A stretch of 64,000 nt of DNA, taken from positions 124,001-188,000 of the forward strand of contig JAFEMH010002093.1 in NCBI GenBank assembly GCA_022495995.1. Direction: 5' to 3'. This stretch comes from Adenophora triphylla var. japonica. Taxonomy: Eukaryota; Streptophyta; Magnoliopsida; Asterales; Campanulaceae. Position numbers and translations under genes: made by a program. The notes beneath the pieces are model-generated. The model was not told the DNA's origin. It did not search any database and saw only the letters and a program-made list of their open reading frames with translations. Position 1 is the stretch's first letter. Every line of letters starts with the position of its first letter. Positions 22,201 through 36,600 of the stretch are shown one piece after another.

Positions 22201-25200
22201 CTATTGATTTTCACAAGATAATAATATTCTCTCCCTCTACCCATGGACGTAGCCAAGTTGGTGAATCACGTATATTTGTGTGTTGTGTGATTGTTGCTTG
22301 TTTTCTTTCTACATAGACTCTGTTCTAACAAACTGGTATCAGAGCCGATCAGGTTGAGTAAGGTCTAGGGTTTTCCGTTGTAGAAGAATATGGGATCAGG
22401 AATTAAATCACCGATTGACAAGTTTAATGGAAAGAATAGTTTTTCTCTTTGACAAATCAAGATAAAGGCCTTATTGAGGGACAAGGGTTTGTGGGCTTCA
22501 TTGGCTGTTGCAATCAGGAATCGTCAGGACTTAAAGGGAAAGCAAAAGCCGTTCCCACCGATGTTGTCGCGCCTGCAAGAGCAAGAAGTTCGGAGAAGGA
22601 CAAGAAGGTAATAGAAAAGGAAGAAACAGATCTGATCGCGCTATATGAGAGGGGCCACTTTAAAATCAAAAGGTGTCTAGATGATAATGTTCTAGCGGAT
22701 ATTGCATATATTGATTACGAAGGTGCCTTGTGTCTTGCGTTGGAAGATATGTATTTGACACGATCATTGACCAACAAGCTATATCTGAAGCAGAGGCTAT
22801 ATTCTCTCTGAATGCAGTCAGGTACGCCCATTAGGGATCACCTAGATATATTTACATCTTTATTACTTGAACTGCGTAATATATATGCTAAAGTTGATGA
22901 TGAGGATGATGCATTAATGCTTCTTGTTTCATTGCCTTTATCATATGAGCACTATGTTGACTCTAGTATCAGTGGTAAGGAGACGTTAACTCTAGAGTAG
23001 GTGAAATCCTCGCTCAAGACTAGAGAGTTGCGTCGTAAGTCAAGCGATAATAGTGATACAGATAATCAGACAGCAGGTTTGGTTGCGGAAGGCAGCAGGG
23101 GTTCTAGCAGTAAACAGAAGAAGAAGAAGAAGTATTCTGACAAGAAAGGCCCGAAACCTCATGATATTTGTAATTACTGCAAGAGAAAGGGACATTGGAA
23201 GACAGATTGTCCTAGGAAGAAGCGAGGCGAGCCTCCAAATCGTAATGTGAAGCTAATGCTGCTTCAGTTGATACGAGCAGCTCCGATGGGGATCATGCTC
23301 TAGTGACAGAAGAGTCAGCAAAACAGTCGGATGCGTGGATTCTTGATTCTGGGGCTTCTTATCATATCAGTACGAGGAGAGAGTGGTTTACAACTTATGA
23401 GCAGGTAGATGGTGGTAATATTCATATGGCCAACAGTTTTACTTGCGGGGTGGTTGATATTGGCTCTATCAAGCTGTAGACTCGTGATGGTAAGTTCTGC
23501 ATTTTGAACGATGTGAGACATTCCACAGATGACGAAAAACCTGATATCTCTTAATCAGCTAGACAGCAAAAGGTACAATTTCAAAGTAAAGGTGGAGCAT
23601 GATGAGTGAGTTTTACACTCATCCATTTAATATTTTATAAACTTATTCTTTGCTTAATCCTTGAGTTTTGTGTGTTTTAATGGTTGTTTTTAGTGTTTAT
23701 TTAGTTTTCAGGGTCCAAGTGAAGATTAAGCAAATTAGAAGCATTTTCAAGGCCACTTTAGAAGTTCGGGCGAGTGGAAATATGAAAGTTCAAAGGAAAG
23801 TGCAACATAAATTTTATAGTGTCCAAAATGCGGAAAAAGGCGACGTGTGCAATTATGGACGAAACGAATAAAGGGGGAATACAAAGGGGCCAAAACAGCC
23901 AACATCCACGCAAAGCGGCCTACACAACAAGAGTCAAGCCGAGGTAGCTCTCGCCGAGACATCCAAGGAGACTGGGCCTACGATTCAAAGGACTTGGGCC
24001 TAAGTTGGGCTTGATTACATTAAATGGAGACTCTTCAATTTCTCTACAAACCTAGGAATAAATAAAAGGCTTCAGCTTTTTTTGCGAGTGGTTAATACTT
24101 GCCTAATTAATAGTGATTATTAATGTGAAACCTAGGAATATAAAGGTGTGCGCCGTAGGTATTTGTGAGAGGGGGAACACTATTTTTTTTTCGCTATCAT
24201 CTCTTCATTTTTTTTTTTTTTTTTTTTATTTATTTATTTTCTTCTCGTGTTCATATTTTCACGAAAGCTAAACATTCGATTCTTGGGATTGGAGGTAACG
24301 ATTTATGTTTTAAGTTTTAATTTTTATCATTTTCATTGTACGACTTGGGATTGTCAAGTAGATTTAATGTAATTTTAGAATATGTATGTTGCATGCCATA
24401 TGTGCTCTTGAATGATTCAATTATAATTGTGACCGTCAAATTCGCAATTGTAATTTAGACTTTGCTTGATAATTACAATTTGTCAATCCCAAAAGATTCG
24501 CCAAGAATTGTAGTTCTTGACGTTCTTCTTTCTAAAAATGGGTTTTCAATTAATTTATGAACGGGCCAAGGATTAGATTAATTGGAAACACTTGATCGTG
24601 CAAATCACCCGCCTAAGTGTCCCAATCATACTTTTGTAAGAACGAACCCCAAGTATACTTTGATTGATGATTATTGAAATTTGAGCATAATTGTGAACCC
24701 AATCCCGAGAATTCCATTTTATTTTATTATTTAAATCTCTTCTTTACAAATTTAGTTATTTCTTCAAAAGCACTAGTTTTTAAAACAACAAAATCCTCAT
24801 TTTTATTACATCTTTGTCCTAGCAATAATCTTTTCTACTTTCAAATACGTGTCTCGGTGGTTCGACCACATTTACCCTATCTACAAATCAATCAGAGGTA
24901 GTTTGAGTTGGAAATTTTCTTTTGACGTTTCGACGCTCACAAAATTTCGCGCCGTCTTGCGGACTCGTTTATTTTAAAGTTGATTTAATTATTTGCTATT
25001 CATTGAATATTATTTTGTATATATTTTTGTTTTAACTTGGTGGCCAACTAAACATTCAAATGGACTCAAGGATGTATAACTATGACATCATGGGTCGTTT
25101 GAAATTGTGATTATACTCTCTGGTTCTTATGAGCCGCTTCTGGGGACATATTCTTTTGAGTATTATCCACAAGAAGGGAGTCCGTTCCATTCACAAAGTC

Positions 25201-27621
25201 AAGGAGAGAGTAATCCGGTTGGCCGAGAAATCATCCCGACTTTTTGTGGGGAGGAAATCGAGCGGCAAGGTCAAGCCAAAGAATAAATAACTCCCGATGC
25301 CACAATGCCTGTGCAAAGAATAAGGGCCTCATGAGGCTGCTGGAGGAAACTTTGCAAAAAGTTTATCGTGAAATTCGCACAAAATCAAAGTGCTAATGAC
25401 CAAAGAATGGGGAACCAAGAAGCTTCAATGAAAAAACTTGAGAAACAATCGACAAATTGATGAGGCAATAAGAATCGAAATTTGTACCATAATCCATCAC
25501 AACCCAAAGAACAACTATCATGGGGACTCTACAGAAAACTTTGCCTATAAGACTCACGAAGAACTCGAGAACGAACTACAACAACAAGAGTCACTTTTGG
25601 AAAATGAAATGGAGGATTTTGTCGAAACCTCCTATGTAAATTCTAGTGAAGTGCAATCGTATGATAGTTCGGGTTGTATGGAGACGGAAGAAATTGTTGA
25701 GAAATCACGGTACGAGCAAGTCGATGAAGTTGAGCTTGCTTTCTTTATGCGGTGAGACGCGGGCGATGAATTGCAAGAAGATATGGTCACTATCGCCAAG
25801 ATCGACAAGCCATGTTTGAATGAACACCAACCTCTACTCATGGAAAATGCCGATGACGATTCCTCAATCATTTTGGTGATCACTCCCATCCTTGAAGACG
25901 GAGAAAGTGGCAAGGACTCCCGAGAGAAGAAGCCCAAGAAAAATAAAAGTCAAAAATTCCCTTTGGCCCTAAATGATCATATATCAAAGGGAATATTTAT
26001 GGGTCTAAGACTGAAAGTGAAGACCCGCGAGACGGTGAAGTGGGCAAAAGGAAGGAAGGTGAAGGTTAAAGATAACCTGGCGTCGGTGCAGCTAAATGAC
26101 CTTAAACAAAGCGCTACTGGGAGGCAACCCAAGGTGAGTAGGTTAATTTGTTGTTCCTTTAAATGTTTTCAATTAAAAAAAAAAAAAAAAAGAGTTTGAG
26201 TCGATTTATTTTAATTTATTTTGTTTTAGTGGATATTATGCTTTGGGTTTGTTTATCGTGGTGATGTGCAGATCGTGGGAATCAGAAAATTTCATCATAT
26301 GGGCGACCGCCCAATATTATATGGGCGACCGCCCAAGTTAATTTGAAAAGATTGTGAAAGCTGCTGTGCATGTGGGCGACCGCCCAAGAATATGTGGGCG
26401 ACCGCCCATGTTGGAATTCTGGCGTTGATTTATGACCTCACTGTTCTCCAAATTCGCCATTACCAGCCGCTCCCTCCCTCTTCTCTCTCTTTCCATCGCC
26501 ACATCATCTCTCTCCGACATCTCCTAATCCAGAAACCCAAATTCCGGCCGACGCCCTAACTGTCATCCATCAATTCCGGCAACTTACGTCAATTCCCAAA
26601 CTCGGTTCCCAAACCAAATTTCCATTCTTCTCCAAATTCGCCATTACCAACACCCCCTTCCTTGCTTTCCATTGAGAAAATCCAAATCCGGCCAAACGCT
26701 CCTTCCCTCTCCAACCAATCGCCACCTTCTCCAATCAAACCTTAACCCACCATTATCAGCCGCCTAATTCCTCCATACCAGCGCCTTTCACTTCCCCTTC
26801 ATCATCATTAACGGCCAAAACCCAAAACTTCAAAACCAGCTCCAAACCAGCCACGTCCGATTTCGCCATTGACACCCCTCTCTCCAATTCGGCGGAAAAT
26901 CCAAACCCCAAATCGGAAAACCCCTTTCTCCGATCTCGCCACAAAGCTTTCCATTCTAATCCTCTGCAGGCCAAATTCAAAGACCCAATCGGCCAAACCC
27001 TCGCTATTCCCGCTCGTCCCTTTGCTTCTTCCACAGATCTTATCTTTCCAATCCGCCCAAAATCCCTCTCCTCCTTCCCGTTCCCAAATCGGCCAAAACC
27101 CACATCCGTCAATCCACTCGCCCTCCCTTGTTCCTCCTCGACGGGCCATTTGCCAGGTAAATCAACAGCCAAGGAAAAATGAACAGATTGATTCAAGCGA
27201 TCGCCGATAGTAGTCAGCCAGACTTGTTACGGACGGGAGACACATTGTGGTATGTTTCCGGATGTAATAGATCATTCATACGACATGATCACATGCATAT
27301 AGCATGTTGCAATGTGTCTTTCGTTTCTTTTCCTCTAGTTATGTTTACCCTGAGGGAACTTGCCAAAGATCAACTTTTAGAGTGTTCTTCTATAGAAAGT
27401 CCCTGGCGGAATTGGAATTGCTGTGTTGTAGTGAGAAGTTGGATGCACGGGTGAAGAAAATTGTCCGTCTCATGTCTCCTTCGATTTTCCTTTGTAAGTA
27501 TCTCATTTTTTTATTTATGTTTTATTTTTTATTCACATTAGGACAATGCGCATTTTAAGTTTGGGGGTAAAATTGTATATACTTTGTGTTGTGTTCTTAG
27601 TAGTTTAACTTTAGTTTTATT

Positions 27622-27652
<31 letters not shown>

Positions 27653-30600
27653 AAAATGAAAATTTTGGAAAAAAATGAAAAAAAAAAAAAAAATAGTTAG
27701 CTATGTCCTTTTCTTGTATAGAGTTTTGCTATCATTCTTGGTGTTCCATATAATTGCATGTGATCTTTTGTGACCGCTAATAAGGATAATTGGATGTGAT
27801 AATGTGTATATGCAAGTTTTGGTATTTTTTTTGGTTAATTGTGGTACATTACTTAAGAGTTATAATTGTGCCCTAAATCTCTTAGTGTAATTACTCTTGG
27901 AAACAATCTCTTTGTTGATAATTTTTGATCCTTTTTTATAAAGTTCATAGTACACCATCATCTTTTGAGTTAGTGAATTTGTTTATCAAATAGCAACATT
28001 AGGCGAATTGTAAGATGAATACTCCTTGGTTGTAAATGGAACCCCCCCTTGTTATCTTGAGAAAGAAAAAAGAAAGAAAAAAAAAAGAAAAAATAAGGGG
28101 ATGAGAGCAATGGCAATGCGATGTATACTTGGTGAAACCTCCAGACGCGTAGATTAATTGGTTAGGGATTATTCTAGCTTAACCAGATTTCTGGGTATGC
28201 AGTAGCGTTATGGAGGAAGAGCTTTACCGCCGTGATGGTCCGTATCAAGCTCGATACCGAAGTGGCTAACTCTCAAAGCCTTTAAATAAATCTCTACTTA
28301 GTATTAGGGGCATGGAGTTCGCTGCTACAGTGTTCCCTACTTGAACGGTAGTAGATTTTAAAATGTGCTTAAATGATCAAGTTTGGGGGGGTTTGTAGTT
28401 GATTCATGGGAGTATTCATGCTTTGCGTTTAAAAAGTGTTGTTGTTTGATAAATAGAGTCAATGAAATAAAAGATGGTAGGTGTACTTAGCTTTATAAAT
28501 ATGGATCTTGGTTGTGAGTAAAGAGAAAAATGATAATGCATATAGAGATTTATGGTGCAATTATAATGGTTAAGTAAGATATTACAATTAATGGAAATAT
28601 ATTGATATTTGCATAGTGGAAGTCTTATCCGGCGGTTGATTGTAATGTGTGATTTATGCAATTGTGGAACATACAAGAATGTTGGGGAGATAGTTGATTA
28701 TTTGGTAGAGTAATTGTTTTTATTTTTTTTTGTGTCCGTTTAGTTGTATATTGTTTATTTTGGTGTTTGCTCGAGGACTAGCAAATGTTTAGGTTTGGGG
28801 GTATTTGATGAGTGAGTTTTACACTCATCCATTTAATATTTTATAAACTTATTCTTTGCTTAATCCTTGAGTTTTGTGTGTTTTAATGGTTGTTTTTAGT
28901 GTTTATTTAGTTTTCAGGGTCCAAGTGAAGATTAAGCAAATTAGAAGCATTTTGTGGCCACTTTAGAAGTTCGGGGCAGAGTGGAAATATGAAAGTTCAA
29001 AGGAAAGTGCAACATAAATTTTTATAGTGTCCAAAATGCGGAAAAAGGCGACGGTGCAATTATGGGACGAAACGAATAAAGGGGGGGTACAAAAGGGGCC
29101 AAAACAGGCCAACATCCACAGCAAGTGGCCGGCATGAACAAGAGCTGGCCGAGGTAGCTTGGCCGAGACATCCAAGGAGTTGGGCCTACGATTGAAAGGA
29201 CTTGGGCCTAAGTTGGGCTTGATTACATTAAATGGAGACTCTTCAATTTCTCTACAAACCTAGGAATAAATAAAAGGCTTCAGTTTTTTTTAAGTGCCGT
29301 GGGTTAATACTGCCTAATTAATAGTGATTATTAATGTGAAACCTAGGAATATAAAGGTGGTGCCATGGGTATTTGTGAGAGGGGGAACACTATTTTTTTT
29401 CAGTTATCATCTCTTCATTTTTTTTTTTTTTTTTTTTATTTATTTTCTTCTTGGTGTTCATATTTTCATGGAAAGCTAAACATTTGATTCTTGGGATTGG
29501 AGGTAACGATTTATGTTTTAAGTTTTAATTTTTATCATTTTCATTGTACGACTTGGGATTGTCAAGTAGATTTAATGTAATTTTAGAATATGTATGTTGC
29601 ATGCCATATGTGCTCTTGAATGATCTTGAATTATAATTGTGAACCGTCAAATTCGCAATTGTAATTAGACTTTGCTTGATAATTACAATTTGTTGAATCC
29701 CCGCCAAAAGATTCATAAGAATTGTAGTTCTTGACGTTCTTCTTTTCTAAATGGGTTTTCAATTAATTTATGAACGGGCCAAGGGATTAGATTAATTGGA
29801 AACACTTGATTGCAAATCACCCGCCTAAGTGTCCCAATCATACTTTTGTAAGAACGAACCCCAAGTATACTTTGATTGATGATTATTGAAATTTGAGCAT
29901 AATTGTGAACCCAATCCCGAGAATTCCATTTTATTTTATTATTTAAATCTCTTCTTTACAAATTTAGTTATTTCTTCAAAAGCACTAGTTTTTAAAACAA
30001 CAAAATCCTCATTTTTATTACATCTTTGTCCTAGCAATAATCTTTTCTACTTTGAAATACGTGTCTCGGTGGTTCGACCCTACTTACCCTATCTACAAAT
30101 CAATTGTAGGTAGTTTGAGTTGGAAATTTTCTTTTGACGTTTCGACGTTCGTCAGAGCAATTCATGTCTGCAAAGTTTCTGAAGTGATTTTGAGAGGCCT
30201 TAAGCGGGGCTCCTTGTATTTACTTTAAGGAATGAAGCTTTCTGGGTCAGTATTGGTTGCATCATCTGAAGTGGTCGAGGATATGATCAAGTTGTGGCAT
30301 ATTAGGCTTGGGCACATGAGCATTAGGGATGCAGATATTGGCTAATCATGGTCTTCTGTGTGTGGCCATAAGGTCAAGGATCTTAAGTTTTGTGAGCATT
30401 GTTTATTTGGGAAGATGCAGCGAAGGAAGTTTCCTAAGGGGGTTCATAGAACGAAAGGCAGTCTGGATTACATTTACTCGGATTGTTGGGGACCTTCACG
30501 ACAGGAATCATTAAGGGGTTACAGGTATTTCTTGTCTATGATTGATGATTTCTTGAGAAAGACTTGGGTGATTATTATGAAGTACAAGAGTGAGACTCTC

Positions 30601-33600
30601 ACCAATTTAAGACAGTGGAAGACATTAGTGGAGAATCATACAGGGAAGAAGATCAAGCAACTCTGGACAGATATGGGTTGTTTTGTAGTGCTGAGTTCGA
30701 TGAGTTTTGCAAAAAAGTGGGGATTTCTAGGCATCTCACTATCAGGGGTACACCACAACAGAATGGTATCGCAGAGCGCATGAATCAGACATTGTTGGCT
30801 AGAGCAAGGTGCATGCTCTCCAATGCAGGGTTGCCTAAGCGGTTCTGGGCAGAAGCGGCTAGTACAACATGTTACTTGATAAATCGCGGACCACATACAG
30901 TTATCAATCTCAAAGTTCCCAATGAGGTATGGTCAAGTAAACCTGTTGATTATTCTAATTTAAAGGCTTTTGATTGTACTGCTTATTATCATGTTGATGA
31001 GGGGAAGTTAGAGCCGAGGGCTAGAAAATAAGTTTCCATGGGTTATGGAGATGGTGTCAAGGGATACCGGATTTGGTCTCTATCAGAAGGTAGGGTTATC
31101 ATAAGCAGGAATGTTGTCTTTGATGAAAATTATGTGATTAATCCTATTATGAGATATGTGATTGTATCAAGTGTTAGTAGTATTGATAAACAGGTGGAGC
31201 TACAAGTAACTGCAGAGTAGAGCATTCCACAGTCATCTTTCATCAGGATCTACCGACAGAGACGGAAGCACCAGACAGTTCATCACCAATTTTCGAAGAA
31301 CATGGGTAAGCACAAGAGAGGCCTAGACGGGCTAATTTCGGGAAGCCTCCTGTGAAGTATGGTTTTGAAGACATGGAGTCTTATGCACTTCAGGTTGATG
31401 AGGAGGTGGAACCCGATCCTTCGGAGTCAACCACTTTCAAGGAAACAGTTACATGTTCAGAGTCTGCCCAGTAGCATGCAGCTTTGGGAGATGAGATGGA
31501 GTCACTTCACAAGAATCAGACATGAGAGTTAACCAAAAGGCCAGAATGCAGAAGATTGTGACTTGCAATTGGGTTTTCAAGAAAAAGAAAGGTATGTTAC
31601 CATCAGGGGGTCAAGTATAAAGCTCGTGTGGTTGCTAGGGTTTTCACACACAGGGAGAGCGTTGACTATAATGAGATTTTCTCACTAGCGATTAGACACA
31701 CTTCTATCAGAGTGCTATCAGCAATGTGCAAATCAGGATTTGAAGCTCTAGATATAAAAACAGTTTTTCTACACGGAGAGTTGGAGGAGTAGATTTATAT
31801 GACACAACCAGATGGGTTTCAGGTTCCAGGAAAAGAAGACCACGTGTGTAAGTTGAAGAAGTCCTTGTATGGACTAAATCATTCGCCTAGGCAATGGTAT
31901 AAACGGTTTGACAGCTATATGACAGAGATTGGTTACACTAGGAGCCCGTATGACTGTTGTGTGTATCACAATAGGTTGGTGGATGGTTCGATCATTTATT
32001 TTGTTCATTATGTGACGATATGTTGATAGCAGCTGTCAAGAAGTCTGATATTCAGAAGTTGAAGTGTCTACTATCTGCTGAGTTCGAGATGAAGGATTTG
32101 GGTGCAGCAAAGAAAATTCTGGGTATGGAGATCTACAGGAATAGAAGCCAATGAACTCTGTTCTTATCCCAGAAAGGTTACATCAAGAAAGTTTTAGAGA
32201 GGTTTGGCATGTCTACAACAAAGCCTTTAGATTCTCCGAGTGCAGCGAATGCACGTCTGTATCTGTTGCTTTTGCACCAAAATCGGATGAAGAGAAAGAG
32301 TATATGGCTCGAGTACCTTATGCTAGTGCAGTTGGTAATTTGATGTATGTTATGGTTTGCCGAATCTTGCTCATGTTGTTAGTAGGTTCATGGGGAATCC
32401 TGGTAAGGAACATTGGCAAGCAGTGAAGAGGATCTTCAGATATCTTAGGGGTACATCGGATGTTGGGCTCATTTCTGGAGGTGATACAACATGTGCAGTT
32501 GAGGGTTATTGTGATTCAGACTACTCAGGGGAAGTTGACACGAGAAGATCTATGACCGGGTACGTATTTACTCTTGGTGGGTCAGTTGTCAGTTGAAAAG
32601 CTACTCTACAATCTACAGTGACATTGTCTACTACGGAGGCGGAGTACATGGCATTGACAGAAGCTGCTAAGGAGAGAATATGGCTAAAGGGTTTGATCAG
32701 CGACCTTGGGCTACATCAGGATCAAGCTACAATATATTGTGACAGTTTGAGTGCAATTTGTTTGGCCAAGGATCAAATTCATCATGAGAGGACCAAGCAC
32801 ATAGATGTGAGGTATCATTTTCTGAGAAGTGAGAAGCGGATCAAGGTGAAGAAAGCGGGTACTATGGACAATCTTGCTAACATGTTCATGAAATCCGTTC
32901 CAACTAGCAAGTTCCAACGTTGCTTGGACTTGATGAATGTTCGCAGCTGTTAGACAGCATCTGAGGGAGAGGGGGAATTCTGGTTATGATCTGGAGGTTA
33001 GATATCAAGGTGGAGATTTGTTGAATTCGGTGCCATCTAAGTTGGGACGCCTAAATTAGAGGATAACAAGGAATTTCGGAATTTCTGTGATAGCAGCTGA
33101 GGGAGCAACCACGCGGAGCTAGGGGGTGTGATCATGCCGGTAGCATAGTTGCGAAAGGCTAGCGCCTCTCTCGCCCGCCTCGCCATTTTGGCGCCTTTAG
33201 GGGTCGACCACCTTTTGGTTTTATGGCGGGCTGTTGTGCGCCTTTTAGGCCAGGCGAGATGTTTCTTGGTTATGGCAAGAGGCGTAAGGAGCTGCCTTTG
33301 CCAAAAGGCATAATAGGCGTATGTGTAGTGCTAAACTAGGTCATTTTGTAATTTTAGTTTTAATAATTTAATTTACCCAATGGGTTGTTTTGGGAAAACA
33401 TGGGGTAAAGATAGCTTGAAGCGTGCATGACAAACAAAGATATCTGTTATTTCTCTCGAGTGATCAAAAGAAAATAAGTACGATACATGTGTTTTTTGTC
33501 TTAAAATTCACCTATTTTCACGCTTTTAAATGACTACTTGTTTACTGATTTGAACACATTTTTTGAACATAAAATGTGTTTTTTTTTCTAAGAATTCTCA

Positions 33601-36600
33601 CTTTTGGGTGTTTTAGTTGTGTTAAGTTGCTATTCCATGTGAAATTGTGACCTTTATTTATTGCAAAATTCTTGTTCTTAACATGTTTAAGCTTTGTTTA
33701 ATATATTTTACATATATATTATTTTACTATTCCTTTTGTTCTACTTTAACGCCTTGCTCGCCTTTCGGCCGCCTTTCAACCGCCTCGCCATTCGCCTTTT
33801 CTAGGAACTTCTCGCCTGCCTCTCGCCTTTCGTCTTTAACAACTATGATCGGTAGGTCAGTGACCGAGAGATTCTGTGTTGGCATTCAATCTCATATTGC
33901 GAGAAATCCAAGAAAGTTTCTAGACAAACCGGGCGATCACGCCAAGCCCTTTGTGCGTAGAGGACGGTTGCGCGCCTAGGGGGCGATCGCGCCCTGGGCC
34001 CGTTTTGGTACAGGGTTGTAAAACCCTGCAGGGTTTGGAGTAGGCAGTTTAATACCACTTATCCCTAACCAATTGAGTAGTTCTCTTGCTCATCTGTTTT
34101 CTAGATCTAAGGTTTGCACAGTCAGGAATTCTTGACCAATAATTTGTGCACCAGATTAGAGATTGTAATTTGTTGATTCCAGAAGATAATAATATTCTCT
34201 CCCTCTGCCCGTGGATGTAGCCAAGTTGGTGAACCACGTATATCTATCTGTGTGTTGTGTGATTGTTGATTGTTTTCTATCTTCTACATAGACTTTGTTC
34301 TAACAAGTACTATGATCGGAAGATAAAGCACTATATGTTAGAATGAAAGGAGAGCAATCTGAGTTGTCATTTATCAATGAACCATGCATGACTTACAAGT
34401 GAATATCCAGATACACAATGAGTTGGATGCTGGAGCAGGGAAACAATTGTCTCTGCAACCAAAGAGGGAAAAGATCAACAGTAAAAAATATATAGAGAAA
34501 TAGTCAATAAATCTCGTACTTTCTTATAAGGATTACGGACGTTTAGTACTAGGATAAATGATTTGGTTGTCAAGCACAACCATTCCCAGATGCATCAATG
34601 TATGTCAATCGAGCATAAAAGTGCACTCGTTATAAAACAAAATAAAAACTGAAATTTGAGGAGATAAGTAGGGAATTTTTCTCTTTCATGATTTAGACAT
34701 AAAAAGAAGAGTATGTAGCATGATCGAAGATTGAATTGACGAAATACCACGATCTGATGACTGCCCATTCAACCACACAGACACACAGAACAAGACACTT
34801 ATATTATAAGTGAAACTAACACAATATGCTAGCTACCAAAATAACTTCTGCAAAAAGAAGATAAAATATAGTGCATGGCATCATAAAAGACTGTTGTAGA
34901 TATACTTATTAGTGTTTCCACAAAGATCATTGTATTTCTACCGAGCAAAACATGGCTTGATCTTAAAACTACATACCCCCAGATAACATAATACTTTCAA
35001 CTTGTCACATCTTACATGTAAGCTGTAGTTATGAGATGTATCGATTATACAAGCTTTTATTGGCACTAATCCAACAAACCTTTTAAAATAACACAGAAGC
35101 CCTTCACTGTGGATGTATCTGCAGTGAAGGCAACTTGATTCAGATCTTTTTGGATAGATCGAGCTTCATCCATCAACGCTACCTGTCGAATTAAAAGTCT
35201 TTGTAAGTTCATGAACATAAATATATGCAATTGAAAAATGAGCAATGACGAGTTTTTATTCCAAATAATGAAACTTATGCTTGATGGCATGTCAACTAAC
35301 TCTTCATGTGCCCAAAAATTTGATACCAAGTTTAGTGATACGGAGGGAGTATAGGGCAAGTGGTTTAAGAGAAAAATGAACCAGGCTAACTTCAATTTAT
35401 AGGTTTGGGGATTTTGGTAGTTAAGAGGGATTGCTGGAATGTCTACAAGGGTATGTGTTTTCAAAAGAGAAGCATGAGAATCTTCCATCTTGGAGTCGGG
35501 TTCAACACTTTCCATCTAACCGTTGTCCAACGAATAGCTCACAATCCCCTCTGCTAAAGAAGCAACAGAATTCTAGCAACAGCATATCACAAAGGCACCT
35601 TCCGAACTGGTTATTTACTTGCTAGTTTAGTTTAATTTTCTGTCTTCTTATATTACCCCCCGCGTTTGTCCTATCGACCAAGAAAATAAATCGTGCTTGT
35701 TGAGACTTGGTTCGTGCCTTATACTGAAGGAGTCTCGAGGTTGATGATGATCATGGAAATTCCAGTTCTACAATTCGAAATGACATAAGGGCAACCTCGT
35801 GCCACAAGAGCTCCCACTACTCAAGGGGTCCAGACAGTGGTGAAGCCACGTTTGTGAGAAAGGGAGTCACTTGACCCTTTCAATTTTGAAATGTGTCAAA
35901 TTTGAATTTTTTTGGACATTCATTTTGGAACAGAGGGAGTACTAAAAATGATGATTTATACATTTTGACCCCTTTACTATTGGGTAAATTTTGCACTAAA
36001 TTATTATTTTGACCCCCTTGTGTGCTAGAGTTGAATACCTCAACTACAATATTTATCCCAAAAACAATCTTGACCCTTACCGAAATTTTTTGGCTTCGCC
36101 ACTACTGGGTCCAGGGAAGATGATTACGAACTTTAATCTAAGCTGAGAATCTCCATTATTGCCTCAATATCTCTTTTCTTTCCAAATGAAGAAAGAAAAA
36201 TCTTTATCTGATGTATCATGAAAAATTTATACATTATTCCTAAAATTATAGGTAGAAAAAAAATATGGAGAAACAAAACTATGATAATGAACAGGTTGAC
36301 ACATTTAAATGCTGCTCAAATTTAGGGAAGAGGGAGCATTAAACTTTCACATTCTGAGTACTATTTTGTTTCTCCACACACAACCAAAGAATTTCGAGTT
36401 CAATAAAGAAAATTGGACACATACCTGCAGAAAGAGAATACTCTTTCTACCAGAACGGAACGGATTAAAGACGAACCTCACAAACACTAGAAATCCACCA
36501 ACAATCAAAATTAACCTCAGCATAGAACCATCCCCTTCCCCGTCGTTGATCGCCGCCCTGTTATCCTCATAACTTGATCGGGAATGTTGATACAGCGGTG

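Larger units (their letters stand above)
23600..30154 (+). mobile_element. Large non-autonomous LTR retrotransposon (LARD-like)
   Basis: Two long LTRs (23600-24939 and 28806-30154) both start TGATGAGTGAG. They are flanked by a perfect GAGCA duplication (23595-23599 and 30155-30159). After the 5' LTR comes TTTCGCGCCGTCTTGCGG, similar to the TGGCGCCGTC-type primer sites of Athila/Tat elements. A purine-rich TTTGGGGGTA precedes the 3' LTR. The 3.9-kb interior has no RT, integrase or RNase H, so it must have moved with enzymes from elsewhere. It splits the copia gene set. Confidence 0.9.
21800..34305 (+). mobile_element. Ty1/copia retrotransposon (Tork-like) with nested insertions
   Basis: LTRs start TGTTG and end TTCTAACA; flanks AGTAT (21795-21799) and AGTAC (34306-34310) are a near-perfect 5-bp duplication. 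A full tRNA-Met primer site follows the 5' LTR. Gene order gag, protease, integrase, RT, RNase H defines Ty1/copia. It is inserted in intron 3 of the DUF1517 gene, antisense to it. Coding is disabled by many stops and frameshifts and by a 6.6-kb LTR element in the protease-integrase region. Confidence 0.92.

Noticed and set aside
26756..27210. Overlapping ORFs of 113-146 codons on both strands
   Set aside because: Pyrimidine-rich low-complexity leader inside the LARD; stop codons are rare by composition and no splice or domain evidence exists.
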